Source of the DNA: Bryopsis sp. KO-2023
Taxonomy: Eukaryota > Chlorophyta > Ulvophyceae > Bryopsidales > Bryopsidaceae
Length of the DNA: 64,000 nucleotides
Reading direction: 5' to 3'
Assembly (NCBI GenBank): GCA_030272585.1
Contig: BSYQ01000001.1
Coordinates: 1 to 64,000, forward strand
Part shown: piece after piece, positions 31,192-42,200 of the stretch
Numbering within the stretch: position 1 is the stretch's first letter
Layout of the letters: every line of letters starts with the position of its first letter
Made by a program: the position numbers and the translations under genes
The notes under the pieces: model-generated
What the model saw: only the letters and a program-made list of their open reading frames with translations
Database searches by the model: none
What the model was told of the DNA's origin: nothing

Positions 31192-32775
31192 AAATATTTG
31201 CACCGATTTGCTCCTACCCTGCACGATACGGGGCAACCTCCACCCACTGCCTGAAAACCACTAAACAGTAGCGAACTCGAGGCTATTTTCCGCAAATGAC
31301 AGCTTTTGTGTCGAACGTGGTGATAGAAGACACGTGGATGCAAGTTGGATTTTCGACAGGCGCAGACCATTGATTTGACAGGCACGAGGTACCAACCCAC
31401 TCGTCCCTGTTGTCGTCCTGTTGGTACATCAAAAATTGGTACAGGGCTCCAGCTAATTGGGATTCTGGCTGCGCCTCTTCCTGGAGACGGTGGAAAATCG
31501 CGCAACAAAGAGATTCTGACATCCACGGATTGATATGAATCGGAGGAGAATGGAAAGATGTTGGGTACACATTTCCAGAATGAAGACACTCAGAGACAAA
31601 TGGCCGAATCAAAAGTTTACACTGTTTCGAAGTGATTCAACCCTTCCTCAACCACCATCTTCTTCATATCCAGATGACGGATATCATTCCCACAAGAATC
31701 TACTTTCCAAGATACTCCGATACTATTTCCTGTTGGCGTGGCGACAAGCAATTGTCGCCCAACACCTTGATGGACCCTTTCGGATTACTGAAACCACTGT
31801 ACTCAGTACAATGTACTGTCTTTCAGGGGATTTTAACCATCAGGATCATCTCTTGTAGGTGGACAGTATGATGACGTGCATCATCTGCTTATGGAGCCTT
31901 GTTTCCTTTCGACAGCTATTTCCTTTGCTGAAAGACAATAGCTTTGTTCATGGGAGTCCTTTAGAAAGCCCACTGCTCTGATCAGAATTATGGATTGTAA
32001 CGTAGCCAACATAAATCATACTGTGGTTAAAAACTTATTGAAAACTTTCACATGATGTTTCCCTCCGTTCAGGACAATTGAATAGCTTTTTCCTCCCAGA
32101 AAACCTCATCTCCATGAAAATACCCCTTACAACTGGGAAACACGGTGAGCGTGAACTGAACAGTTTTCAAACGCATCATCAGACCCCCATTTTCATGAAA
32201 GGACAAAAAAAAACATGAATCACATCCCCTAAATCCCCTTCCCACAATCCCAAAAGGAAAAAAGTATGCTCAAAATCGATATTAAATTAAACAAAAGATT
32301 TAAATAACCAACATTTAAAAAAAGATTCAGTTAGAAAACCGTTTAATTCTTAAGAGTGCCTTGGTCTGTGTTTTCTGGATCCTCTTTTCCTTCAAACAAG
32401 GGCCCAAAATCAGAACCAGAAGGGTAGGTGAATCCTATAGACCAAACATGTCAGAAACAAAAGCCATATCAGTGGATTTATGCTGAACGCAACAGCCGAA
32501 TTGTTACAGTGGTTGACCCTTGAAAATTGGACCCTGCATTATTGATTGGATATCCAGAAGAAGAAAAGGCAAATCCAAATAAACTAAATTGGGTTCAAAC
32601 ATAGTAGCACTGTCGAAAAGCAACATAGTGTTTTCGGATGAAAAAACCAACATGGTGAGTCAATGAACACCAGCAAAAAGGACAAAGCAAATAAACAATA
32701 TGGTGTGAAGTCACAGAGTTATACCCCCTCACCTCCATCTCACAAAATTCAGCGAAACAGGATTGCAGAAGTAGT
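31192..32775. other. Intergenic region, no gene recognised
   Basis: Between the 5' end of the CCCH gene and the 3' end of the GTP cyclohydrolase II gene, both on the minus strand. It should contain the promoter and leader of the former and the 3' UTR of the latter. Open frames near 31180-31610 (minus) lack support from any domain or clear splice chain. Confidence 0.4.
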
Positions 32776-35041
32776 CTACGCACCATCATTGATTTTGCCT
32801 GAAGATGGCCGTCCTGGTTCGCCGTCATGATTCCAGAAACACCATTCCCCATTGAGTTGGTGGTTCATTCGTTTCTCTTTGGCCGCCAAGTACTCCTGAA
32901 ATCCACACAAACACACCACATTTGTTAGCACCAAACGAGCACTCAGCAATTCAGCTCTACATTCGTCACGTCTATCCTCCGGTTTCGAAAAATTCTCAAA
33001 TTTCCAAGCCCACCTTGCTGTACTTTCCACCTTCAACGATGCAAGGGATTCGTCCTGTAATCGCAATCCCTAGTTTTGTCATCACATCAATCTTCCGAGG
33101 ATTGTTCGTCTGAGACAGTCCAACAGCAATATCGTTCATTCTTTTCTGTTTTGTTCGCACAAAGGCACACTGAAAATATCCAATTTGGAATTGAGCTACA
33201 GGAAAACAGCATCCTTCGGAATTTGAATTTCGGCCAGGTTAACCTCAGCTTGATGTATGGACAACGTCACACACACACCATCAACTTGATGCTTTTCACT
33301 CCCAGATCCTTGAGTATATTCCGAACAGGAGTATACTCTCGACAATCATCAGGCAATCCTAATGCTCGATTTGCATCGACTGTATCCAGACCTTTTTCCT
33401 ATGAACAGCACAACATTTCATTTAAATCAAACAATTCCTGTCTCAACTGTCACCACTCAATAAGATTGTACCTGGAGAGCATATGCTGCAATCTTATTGG
33501 CCAATCCTATGCCCCTGCCCTCTTGTTGAAGATAGATGATTAATCCGGGAGGATTCTCTTGGATATAATCCAACGCTAGCTCCAGTTGTTCCGCACAATC
33601 ACACTTCAATGATCCCAGCACCTCTGCCATGCAAAAAAAAAGATGTATCCTTCGACAATATTTTTCACTCAGAACTATGAAAGAGCAGTTCACGTTTTGA
33701 TACAGTCATTGATGGCAGGCTATTTTCTTGAGTTTCTGATCACACAAAATTGTTTCATATATGGATCTTACTGCATCTAGTTAAGGTGATGAGCAAAAGT
33801 GATGAGCCAAGTCTTCTGGAGTTCTTTTTCAAACTATTTAAAAAATTGCTCCCGGAATAGTAATCAATTCAAAATTTTATTTACCATCATTGATCTTTCC
33901 TCTAATCTCCAACTTTTTTCCTTCTCAATTTGCTCACATACATTGGCCAAGTGCATTGTTTTAGCTTTCAATTGCAACTAGTAATATCCACTAGAAAAAC
34001 TAGAAAAATCCAAGCTTGCCAAAAACACAGTCCAAAATAGTCAGAGCCACCCAGGGAAAAAACCAAAAGCCAGAAGTCAATTTCGGCTCCATACTATGAA
34101 TCTACCTGAAGTGAAGCAAGCATCGTGTACCCTCACTGCAACCTGCATCGATTACCGCCCAAAACCAATTCAATAAAAATGCTCTATTTAAATTAGTGGT
34201 CCAAAAGGCTCACAAATATACAAGTGCAGAAAAATCAGTCATAGCTCACATCTGATTTTCCTTGAACGTCACCACTTATGACTGCTGTTGGTTCAGTGTA
34301 TGTCGCCCACTCATCGGTCTATATAAATAGCAAACAGATTAAGTGTGGGGTTTAACTTAGGGACTTCCCAGACACTCTGAGTGGAACTACACAACATAAT
34401 TCACAAATTGAAATGTGCTTGCATTTTACGGGTGAGTCGGATTAATTCCACATTTGGGTCAGAAATCTCAAAGAAATTAAAAAGGCTTCCCTTTTTGTAA
34501 GAAAAATGCTAACAGAAAGTCCATGGTGGTGAAAGATTCTTTGTACCACCTATCAATCATTCCAATTGCCCTTCGAGAGGAAAGTCCCCATGGATGTTGC
34601 ATGATTCTTCCCCTGGAAAAACTTTATTAGGGAATCCCCCAAACAAAATCACTTGCCCCAGCAAAGCACCCTCCTGGCTATGGACAAGGTTGTGGACAAG
34701 CTCCTAGTTTTCTGAAGGCCAATGAAACAACTCACCGTGTGTCGATAGCCCCTCAACCGAAACTTGCCCGATCTTGTGGGTAGCAGAGTTTCTGCAATAT
34801 ACTTGGTTTTCGTATCAACCGGACAGAGGTCGTCATCAGTAGAGCCAGTCACTCCGGAGCCGTTACTGGTCGCTTGTGCGCAGGGAAAGAAATTCTTCGT
34901 TTTCCGGTTGCGATATCTCTTTCCCGTCGACGATGTTCTGCCCCTCACAAGTGAAACACACTTTTGGTGTTTCTGGACGAGCGACCCTTGCCAAGTGGAG
35001 GCGAGTGAGTGGCTCCGAATCCTGTCCAACGCGCCTGCCAT
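32776..35041 (-). CDS. ribA: GTP cyclohydrolase II, 7 exons, 299 aa
   Basis: First step of riboflavin synthesis: GTP is opened to 2,5-diamino-6-ribosylamino-pyrimidinone phosphate. Exons: 35041-34736, 34318-34250, 34142-34106, 33623-33472, 33398-33279, 33109-33014, 32895-32776, with exact phases. Family motifs in order: TKYIAETLLPT, the zinc-binding cysteines in HDACFTS...LKCDCAEQ, YLQQEGRGIGLANK, GLDTVDANRALGLP and TNNPRKI. The C-terminus YLAAKEKRMNH is typical. About 75 Ser/Arg-rich residues precede the enzyme and could be an organelle transit region. No DHBP synthase (RibB) domain is fused, in contrast to plant RibA proteins. ATG 35041 is chosen because upstream in-frame starts are not ATG. 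Confidence 0.93.
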
Positions 35042-36027
35042 AACGCAAAAAAGCCACCTTTTGAAATTTCGCTTTGTTTTGGGGAGGAAGGAGGTGTGGA
35101 GACAGGTGTGGAAATAAATCACAATCCACAAAAAAAATATTTTTGTATTCAAAATTCAAAAGTGCAAAGAAAGCACCAAAAAAGCAATGCTTCGTACAAC
35201 TGGATTCGAATCCTCTCAGGAGAATGCCTTTGGAGCATGCGCAGAATGAGTGTCCCTTTGTATGATCACCGCAAAGTTCCTCCCTTCGACGGATGGCTTT
35301 TGCGAGTCTGAGCGCTAATTTCCTTCCAACCCGATCGTGTACACCTGGGAGAAGTGTCGTTCTCTACGCAAAGAAGAAAAAGGTGACACATACTGCCCAG
35401 CATACTTGTCTCTTCGTTTTTGGCATGAGGCGTTGAACACTGGTGAAGGGTTTTAGTTTTCAAAGTAGTCGGCACTTCTCTTTTTTTTTTGGGGGGGGGG
35501 AGGGGAATATGTGTTCAGAGTCTGTATTAAAAAATTGAGCTATTCTGTTGACCTTTGCAAGGAGGAGTAGCACAGAAATAGTAGGGGTTCTTTGGGTTCC
35601 CCAAAAACAAATATGTTGTATGTGGGCTGAACCCCTGTTGATTTAGTTGTTTTATTGGGAGACAAAAAATTATAATTGTGGTCACCACTCTTTAGAATAA
35701 CTAGCCAACAGGCCCCAGTGGGCGCAGTATGGTGGGCGGCATGGTTCCTCCAAAAAAAATATAATTGAAAATCAAAACATGAATGCTGCTGATTTTGGTT
35801 TTTGTTTTTCCTTTTTTGATTTACTGCTGCAGGGAGGTTCCTCAAGAGAATCTGTACCTCCAAGGATCACGCAAGATACTGCTAAGCATTTTGGAGGTGT
35901 CAGTTCGTACATTAAACTAGTTCGGCAAAAAGAGGTGATTGCTTGATTTGCTTGATTTCGTAATCAATCACCTACATACGTAAGCAACCAAGAAATACAG
36001 AATTGATTTCAGTCGTTTGTTTTTGGC
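35042..36027. other. Divergent promoter region between ribA and the NYN gene
   Basis: The two genes point away from each other, so their promoters lie here. Contains a G-run near 35490 and a T-rich stretch. A B-box-like gattcgaatcct occurs on the plus strand at about 35203. No coding exon is convincing. Confidence 0.4.
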
Positions 36028-36867
36028 ATGGTTTCATCCTGTTTTTCTGTTTTGGAGAATCTGATTTGTGTTGCAATGACACCAACCCTGAACCCTAGCG
36101 ATAAACCGTGGCGTTTGCAGGAAGAAAAAAGAAAAGCCAATCTCTCTTCGATTGGATCCTCGTACCGACGACGAAAACGTACCAAATCAGAGCTCAAGAA
36201 TGCTCGAAAGAAACATAGTGAGGGCATCTCAAGAAAGAGGGAACCCAAAAGGATGAGCTTCATTAACCTGTATGGATCCGACGGAAAACAGAAACCACCT
36301 GTCCTACTCATTGATGGCTACAATCTCCTTTTCAAACTGCGGGAAATTGAAGAGGAACGCTTTGGCGAGCTTGATCTGGAGGGAATGCGCGATGAAGTGG
36401 AGAAAGATTTGATCACTTACAGCCAGTACCATGCTGTAAAACTCGTGGTGGCTTATGATGCTATGGGCAGCAAGGGAGCGGACACACTCAGGTCAATGGA
36501 GGAAAGGCGAGAAGTATCTGGGCTGGATATTCTGTATTGTTTTGACTACGATGCTGACACAGGGCTTCTAATGGAAGTCGATCGGCTGTTGGACTTGGGA
36601 ACGGAGTACATTCTGGTGGTCACATCAGATAATCTTGTCAGAACCACCTGTTTGAGGCCCCCCTGGGTGTATGTACAAAGCACAGAGCGGTTTATAAAGG
36701 AAGCTGAGTTCTGTAAGGAAAAGGTTGCTCAGGTGGTGGAATGCGGGAGACATCGACCGGTGGAAAGATTGGCATCATGCATGGGGAATGATACGGTGCT
36801 GGGCCTGGCAGAAATGAGGCAACGATTGGTAGCTCAAAAACAAGCCAAAAGGAGTTCACACCAATAG
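36028..36867 (+). CDS. YacP-like NYN-domain protein (PIN-fold ribonuclease family)
   Basis: Intronless, 279 aa from ATG 36028; a second in-frame ATG at 36076 is equally possible. The domain begins PPVLLIDGYNLLFKL (about residues 89-105), the hallmark of NYN_YacP proteins, with the first catalytic Asp in LIDGYN. Further acidic motifs are VVAYDAMGSKG (about 145), FDYDADT (about 170) and VVTSDN (about 193). Bacterial homologues include Rae1, a ribosome-associated endoribonuclease. Nuclear genes in plants and algae are often plastid-targeted. The first 88 residues are Lys/Arg/Ser-rich, which would suit targeting or RNA binding, but no clear presequence is seen. It is divergent from ribA. Confidence 0.88.
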   Translation: MVSSCFSVLENLICVAMTPTLNPSDKPWRLQEEKRKANLSSIGSSYRRRKRTKSELKNARKKHSEGISRKREPKRMSFINLYGSDGKQKPPVLLIDGYNLLFKLREIEEERFGELDLEGMRDEVEKDLITYSQYHAVKLVVAYDAMGSKGADTLRSMEERREVSGLDILYCFDYDADTGLLMEVDRLLDLGTEYILVVTSDNLVRTTCLRPPWVYVQSTERFIKEAEFCKEKVAQVVECGRHRPVERLASCMGNDTVLGLAEMRQRLVAQKQAKRSSHQ

Positions 36868-37912
36868 AGAAAATGACACTTATTTGTATATTTTTGTCTC
36901 TCCATCTCTTATTCTTATTCTTATTCTTATATTCTTTCCTAATGTAACCGTTGAAAAGGCTGGGTTTGATGGGGGGGGGGGTCATATGTGGGAATTTAAA
37001 CATCTGGGAAATATGTAAAGTTCTTGTGACGTCACATTGTGATTTCAAGTCGTTGATGAGGGTTTCCCTGGAAACGTTGGCTGGATTTCCTCCCTCTCAG
37101 CATTTTGCTGTGTCCTTAAAGCCGTAAATCTTGGGGTAAATGAAAGAAGACCTGTTTGCGTGGGATATGTCTGGCCCGAATGATCTGAACCGGTTCCACC
37201 TTAGTTCTGGCAGAATTGTGTTGCTGCCATGGTGAGCAGTAGCCCTATCCAAAAAGGTGTAACCCCTGACAGCCGATGATAATACCAGATGGGGAGAGGG
37301 TTGTACTTGAGAAAGGAGGAAACGAAATAAAGATTTCTGCCATTCTTCAGGTCAGATCGGCGGCTCCGTCGGAGCATCTCACGAAAAATTCCCAGCGAGA
37401 TGTGAAAGCGGGGGGGACTTATTACGTAACCACGACATGCCGTACAGTGGTGCTGGGGGTGTGTCCATTGGTCGCCGTGGGGTGTGGAAGGTTGGAACTG
37501 CTGTTTCCTCAGTTCGGGGGGCCCCTAGCTCAACCACGGGAACGGATCGTTCTGTTTAGGTCGGAGGCAGGCTCATTTTCGATGGGGAAAAGCGCTTTGA
37601 AGTTCTTGCGGGAAGGAGTCGGGGAGAAAGCTTCTCAAAAAGTGCGGTCACGTGGGTTTCTCCATCCGAACACGTTTGTCTCGGCGGATTGGAACGACGT
37701 TCGTTTGACAGTTTCTCAGCGTCCACCCTGTGTATCAGGAAGATAACGCCCAACCTATCACGAGTCTCAGGCCGCAAGCTGATATCATATCGGGCGAGGG
37801 CAGGTCGGTTGGTTTTTTTCGTCTGGACGCTTTTGGGTTTCGCCGGGCTACTGGCGTGGTCGTTCCGGTCTTGAGAAGCACTCACTCGTTTTTGTCTCAC
37901 TCTGCGACAGCT
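36868..37912. other. Intergenic region, no gene recognised
   Basis: 3' UTR of the NYN gene and upstream region of the small gene at 37913. A TTATTC repeat at about 36908-36938 and a G-run near 36971 are present. Open frames on both strands at 37276-37900 overlap each other and look like compositional artefacts. Confidence 0.4.
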
Positions 37913-38414
37913 ATGGCTCGCACTGGCCTCTCGAAGACGTCGGCCTCTTCGAGCTCCGAAGTCTCCTCCTCAAGGTGCGCCAGTTTTCTTGACAAGGGTC
38001 GCTTGCGCCTTCTAGTTTCGTTTCATCGGAGTATTGACCGTCCCCCCCCACACAATTCCGAAACAGGACTGCGAGGTCGCCAATTCCCCTAAGACGACCA
38101 TTTTCGGGATGTCCCCTCCCACCAGGGGCGGCCCTTGTGGGGGTGCCTACAACCCCTTAACCCTGGACAGGAACTGGCATCGCCAGGCCCGATTCGCGGT
38201 GCAACACAACCTGCAAGCACTGCGCGAGCGCGACCTCCAGGGGGGCTCTTGCCTTCGGACGAGCTCCGTGGGAGACCCACGCCTGCTCACCACGTCCCCC
38301 GACTACATCCCCATTCGTCGCAACACTTTCGCCGTGGGTGCCTCCGAAAACTCGACCAACACCGTTCCCTTCACTTGTCAGACTCGCTACTTTGAGCCCC
38401 AGAAAATAAAGTAG
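37913..38414 (+). CDS. Hypothetical 116-aa protein, two exons
   Basis: Exon 1 is 37913-37974, with ATG and a Ser-rich start MARTGLSKTSASSSS. Donor GTGCGC; acceptor CAG at 38125. Exon 2 is 38126-38414. The phase (2+1) closes exactly. The body reads GGAYNPLTLDRNWHRQARF, then VQHNLQALRERDLQGG and CQTRYFEPQKIK. No membrane segment or known motif. The Asn/Arg-rich pattern with short conserved-looking blocks is reminiscent of small structural proteins, but that is a guess. Without splicing, an alternative frame from 38034 also reaches the same stop. Confidence 0.5.
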
Positions 38415-39285
38415 ATCGGAGGAGTCTGGTGCTGAGCAATCGCACTGCCCACTGTGTGTCATAAGCAGGGGGTCGTCACTTCAAAAAAAGTAGTGCTTTT
38501 TTTTTCTCTCTTCTTTTCTTTTGCTGGGTTAGAAAACAGAGGGGCCTGGTACCAGGAAATCGAGCTTCTCTGTTTTTTTTAGGGAGGTTTGGTGTGCTTT
38601 TGGATATCTGTGTTTGTGTGTGTGTATTCTTTTTGACTCGGGTTGCAGGGTCACCAAGCTTTTGGGGCTGAGTCTCCGTTGGTTTAATAGGCCAGAGGGG
38701 TGTAAGGGAAAACTAGAAAAAGAACCCATGCTGGTATTGTTTCATCTCATTTTGTGTCCGTACTGAACAGACTGCGGCAGCAGAGGTATTGTGGGGGGGG
38801 GGGTTGGGGGTTTGAAAAAGAAAAACAAAAATTTGCTTCGGGTGGGTTGAGGGTCATGTGCCATATTCGCACTTTCTTCTAACAGCATCATGGTGGGGTT
38901 ATCCCACTTGAGGGCGCTAGGGCTGTAGAGATTTTATTGGCTTTTGGCCCAGGCTGGAGCCTGTATCGGTGATTGAGGGAATGTATTTGTAAAACTCCTG
39001 TGTAAGAATAGGTTTATTACAGAATCAAAAGGAAAGACGACTGGTTTCTCAAGCATTAATTGAGATTGGTGGTGGTGAAGGGAGTATGCTGGTGTGGTAA
39101 CTGGTTTGCAGTGATTGCTTGTACAGTTGTTTGTGTCTATTTGTGTGAAAACAAGATGGTGGTTGAGATTTGTTGGGCTCCACACATTCAGAGTAATACC
39201 CAACTACTCCTGTTTATAGCAAGTCCTTTCAAGCTGAAACCCAGTCAGGAACTGGACTGACCGAGTCAATCCCCCCGTGGTCGAT
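38415..39285. other. Intergenic region, no gene recognised
   Basis: Contains a short GT-rich stretch near 38612 and a G-run near 38793. No coding signal. Confidence 0.4.
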
Positions 39286-42200
39286 ATGGGTGGTCCGAAT
39301 CTGTGCAGTGTGGACCAAGCACGCCACATTCTCCAAAAGAAGTGGGTGTTGTGCTGATCGCGCTTGTTTAACAGCGATAGAGATGGAAATGTGATTGTTA
39401 CTCTTGCGTTTGCTATCCAATCTCAGGCATTTCGCACGCACCCCTGATGAAATTCATGAACTCGCTCAATTCCTGTCTTCCGAAAAGGTACGACAGTCAG
39501 TCATGCAACTCGAATTCACAACTGGCACTGGATTATTCAGCAACTAGTCCAGCAGTCTATTTCGTCCTTTCTTTTTTCAATTGAGATTATGAAGGTTCTC
39601 TTTTGTTTCTGCAGGGATTTTTGCATCAAGTTCGAATAGACCTGGCAAAAGCCATTGCAAAATGGGCTGGTGCGTTCCTGGTCCTGGTTGTTTGTACTTT
39701 GTTGCTGATTTTCATTCAAAACAAACTCATTCCCACTCCTTCCAGGGTACACATCAATGGACGAGGGGGCAGCAATAATGCGGGAAGGAGAACCAGGGGA
39801 TGTCATGTGAGTACCAAGCAGTGTACATGTTATAATTTCAAGGATTGTGAATCTTGGTTTATGTTGAAGTTTTGAAAACTCGGTGCTGAAACACATTCTT
39901 GTAGACAGTCTTTTGTTCTGCTCAAGAAATCTGCTGTGAATGGACTCTTTCAGGTTCATTGTCCTGCGAGGGTTTTGCAAAGTCTTCAGGAAGAAGAAAG
40001 TTGTAGATGGGCAAATTTCTGGAAGGAGAGAATGTTTCGATGAGGCTGATGTTACAGGTGGGATGTGCTCTGACACTCATAAACTAGGTTTGAAAGAAGG
40101 TGGTGGATGATCAGTTTTTCTTTGTAAAATTGTGCTTTCTTTGCTGACAACACCTTCTGCTGGTTGGGATAGAAAGCTTCTCTTTTGATTCTTAATCGAG
40201 CTAATTGTGCTTCCAAACGGTCTGACACAAATAGATTCACTGTTCATGCGCTGGCTTGGTGCTGACAGCAGACCTTCACATCCTTCCTTTGCATTACCTT
40301 TTGTAGAGTTTGGCTGCCATGTTGGATGGGTATCAGAGAAAGAGATCGTGGGAGAGCAGGCTCTAATCTCTGCACACAAGCCGCGAAACGCAACAGTAAT
40401 ATGTGGAGAGCGAGGCGTTGAGCTAATAACATTTGAGAGGAGCACGTTCAATCATTTTGCAAACCAAGCACGCCACAACGTAAAATTAATTTTCGATGTC
40501 GTTGGCGATACGCAGTTCTCCGTGTGTATCAAGTTGAAACAAGCACTTACCTTACCTTGCAGTTGCATGCATCCCAAGTTTTGGAGGCGCTGAGAGCATC
40601 TTGCTGTCGGAGAATTTTGCAAATATCTCCGAATTTGCGTTCTGATGACGATGTGGAAGCGTTGGTCGAGATGACTGCTGGGCTCAAAGTGCGTTTTGAA
40701 AAAATAATCGCAAAAACTGGGTGGTGGCAATGTTTCATTCTTCCTGTCAAGCGAAACCAAGCCATGTTTCTCTGTCCCTGCAGAGTTTCGTTGGGCTCCC
40801 TTTGGATGTGCGCACTAAGCTGGCTCGCACAATGATGCATGAATACCTCCCCCCTGGTGCAGTGCTTTTTGAAGAAGATGACCCTGGCGAGTCTTTCTAC
40901 GTCGTTCTTTCGGGACAATCCTCCGTCAGAGCACGTCCTCTCGCAGAACCCCCCAAGGAAGATGAGCAGGCGGTGGATGCCCAAATCACCCAAGCTTTGG
41001 TGAAGCCAGGAATTCAGAATGGCTTGCAGAATATCAAGAGCGCATCGACGCGAGATGATGCCTCTTCGAGCAGGCACGAGTCGGCTTCGATCGTCGATTT
41101 GGAAGTAGAAGAAAGCGAAACCATCGAAGCAGACAAGAAAAATAACTCACAATACTGGATATCAAAATATTTCCATCAGGCACGGAACACCATACAGGCA
41201 CAAGATCCAGTATCAGGATCTGGAAACCAAGCCAGTCCTTTGGCCGCCGTGTATGCTGCAAAATGGCGTCAAACAATCAAAGATCGAAAGGCCGAAGAGG
41301 AAGAAAAAAAACCAGAAGAGCTGACAGGTTCGTGCTCTACTGCTTGTTTAATTCCAGTTGTTGCACACTTTGTCTTCTTATTTTGTTAGATCTGTGAGAA
41401 GAGATGTTTCAACGGTGCAGGTATGGCGGCGCTGCTCGGACCAGCCGCCGCAAAGATGTGGAGACAGCGCACATTTGGAGACAAGAACAGAAGAGTATCC
41501 AGTGATTCAAATCTGTCCGTGCTTGGACCCAAACACACCCCACTTGAAGGGTCGCCCAAAGAAACGTCCAACACAGCATCATATCGATCCTCCTACACAG
41601 GGGCAGAGAACGACATGCTGGGATCGTACCGAACGACAGAAGGAGGAGAGAGCAGCATTCTGGGAGGATCTTCCACTTTGACAATCGTGAACGGTGAAAC
41701 GGAAGACAAGTATGTGGATCACAAAAGCGGCTGTTTTTTCTTCAATAGCTCCACCCGTCAAGCTACATATTCTCTTTTGGGGCCCCTGTAGGTTAAGTTT
41801 ATCTGACAGATCCCCGGGAGACGAGGAGCAAGAGCATAAAAATGGCCAGAAGTACGATCCCAGCAAGACGCTCCTCGCAGAAATCGGGGAACGAAACCCA
41901 GCCAACGTTAGCACGGTTTTACTTGCTGAAGTGGGAGAACGTACCCAGCTGTCGAATATGCTGACCGATATCGCAAAACAGATTCATTTCAACGGCGCAC
42001 CCCGGCGGCTTACTCGAAAAGACTCCAAAAAGCTGACGAAGGTCAGCTTGCTACTGCATCAAACAAGAGCGTACATCTCCACCTAAGATGGTGAATTTTT
42101 TGAGTGTGTGCGAATATTTTTGTGGTTAATATGGGGGTGATTATGCGGTGCAGCTCGTGAATCGAAAGTTACTTGGTGGTCCTTCAAAAAAAGGCTACGG

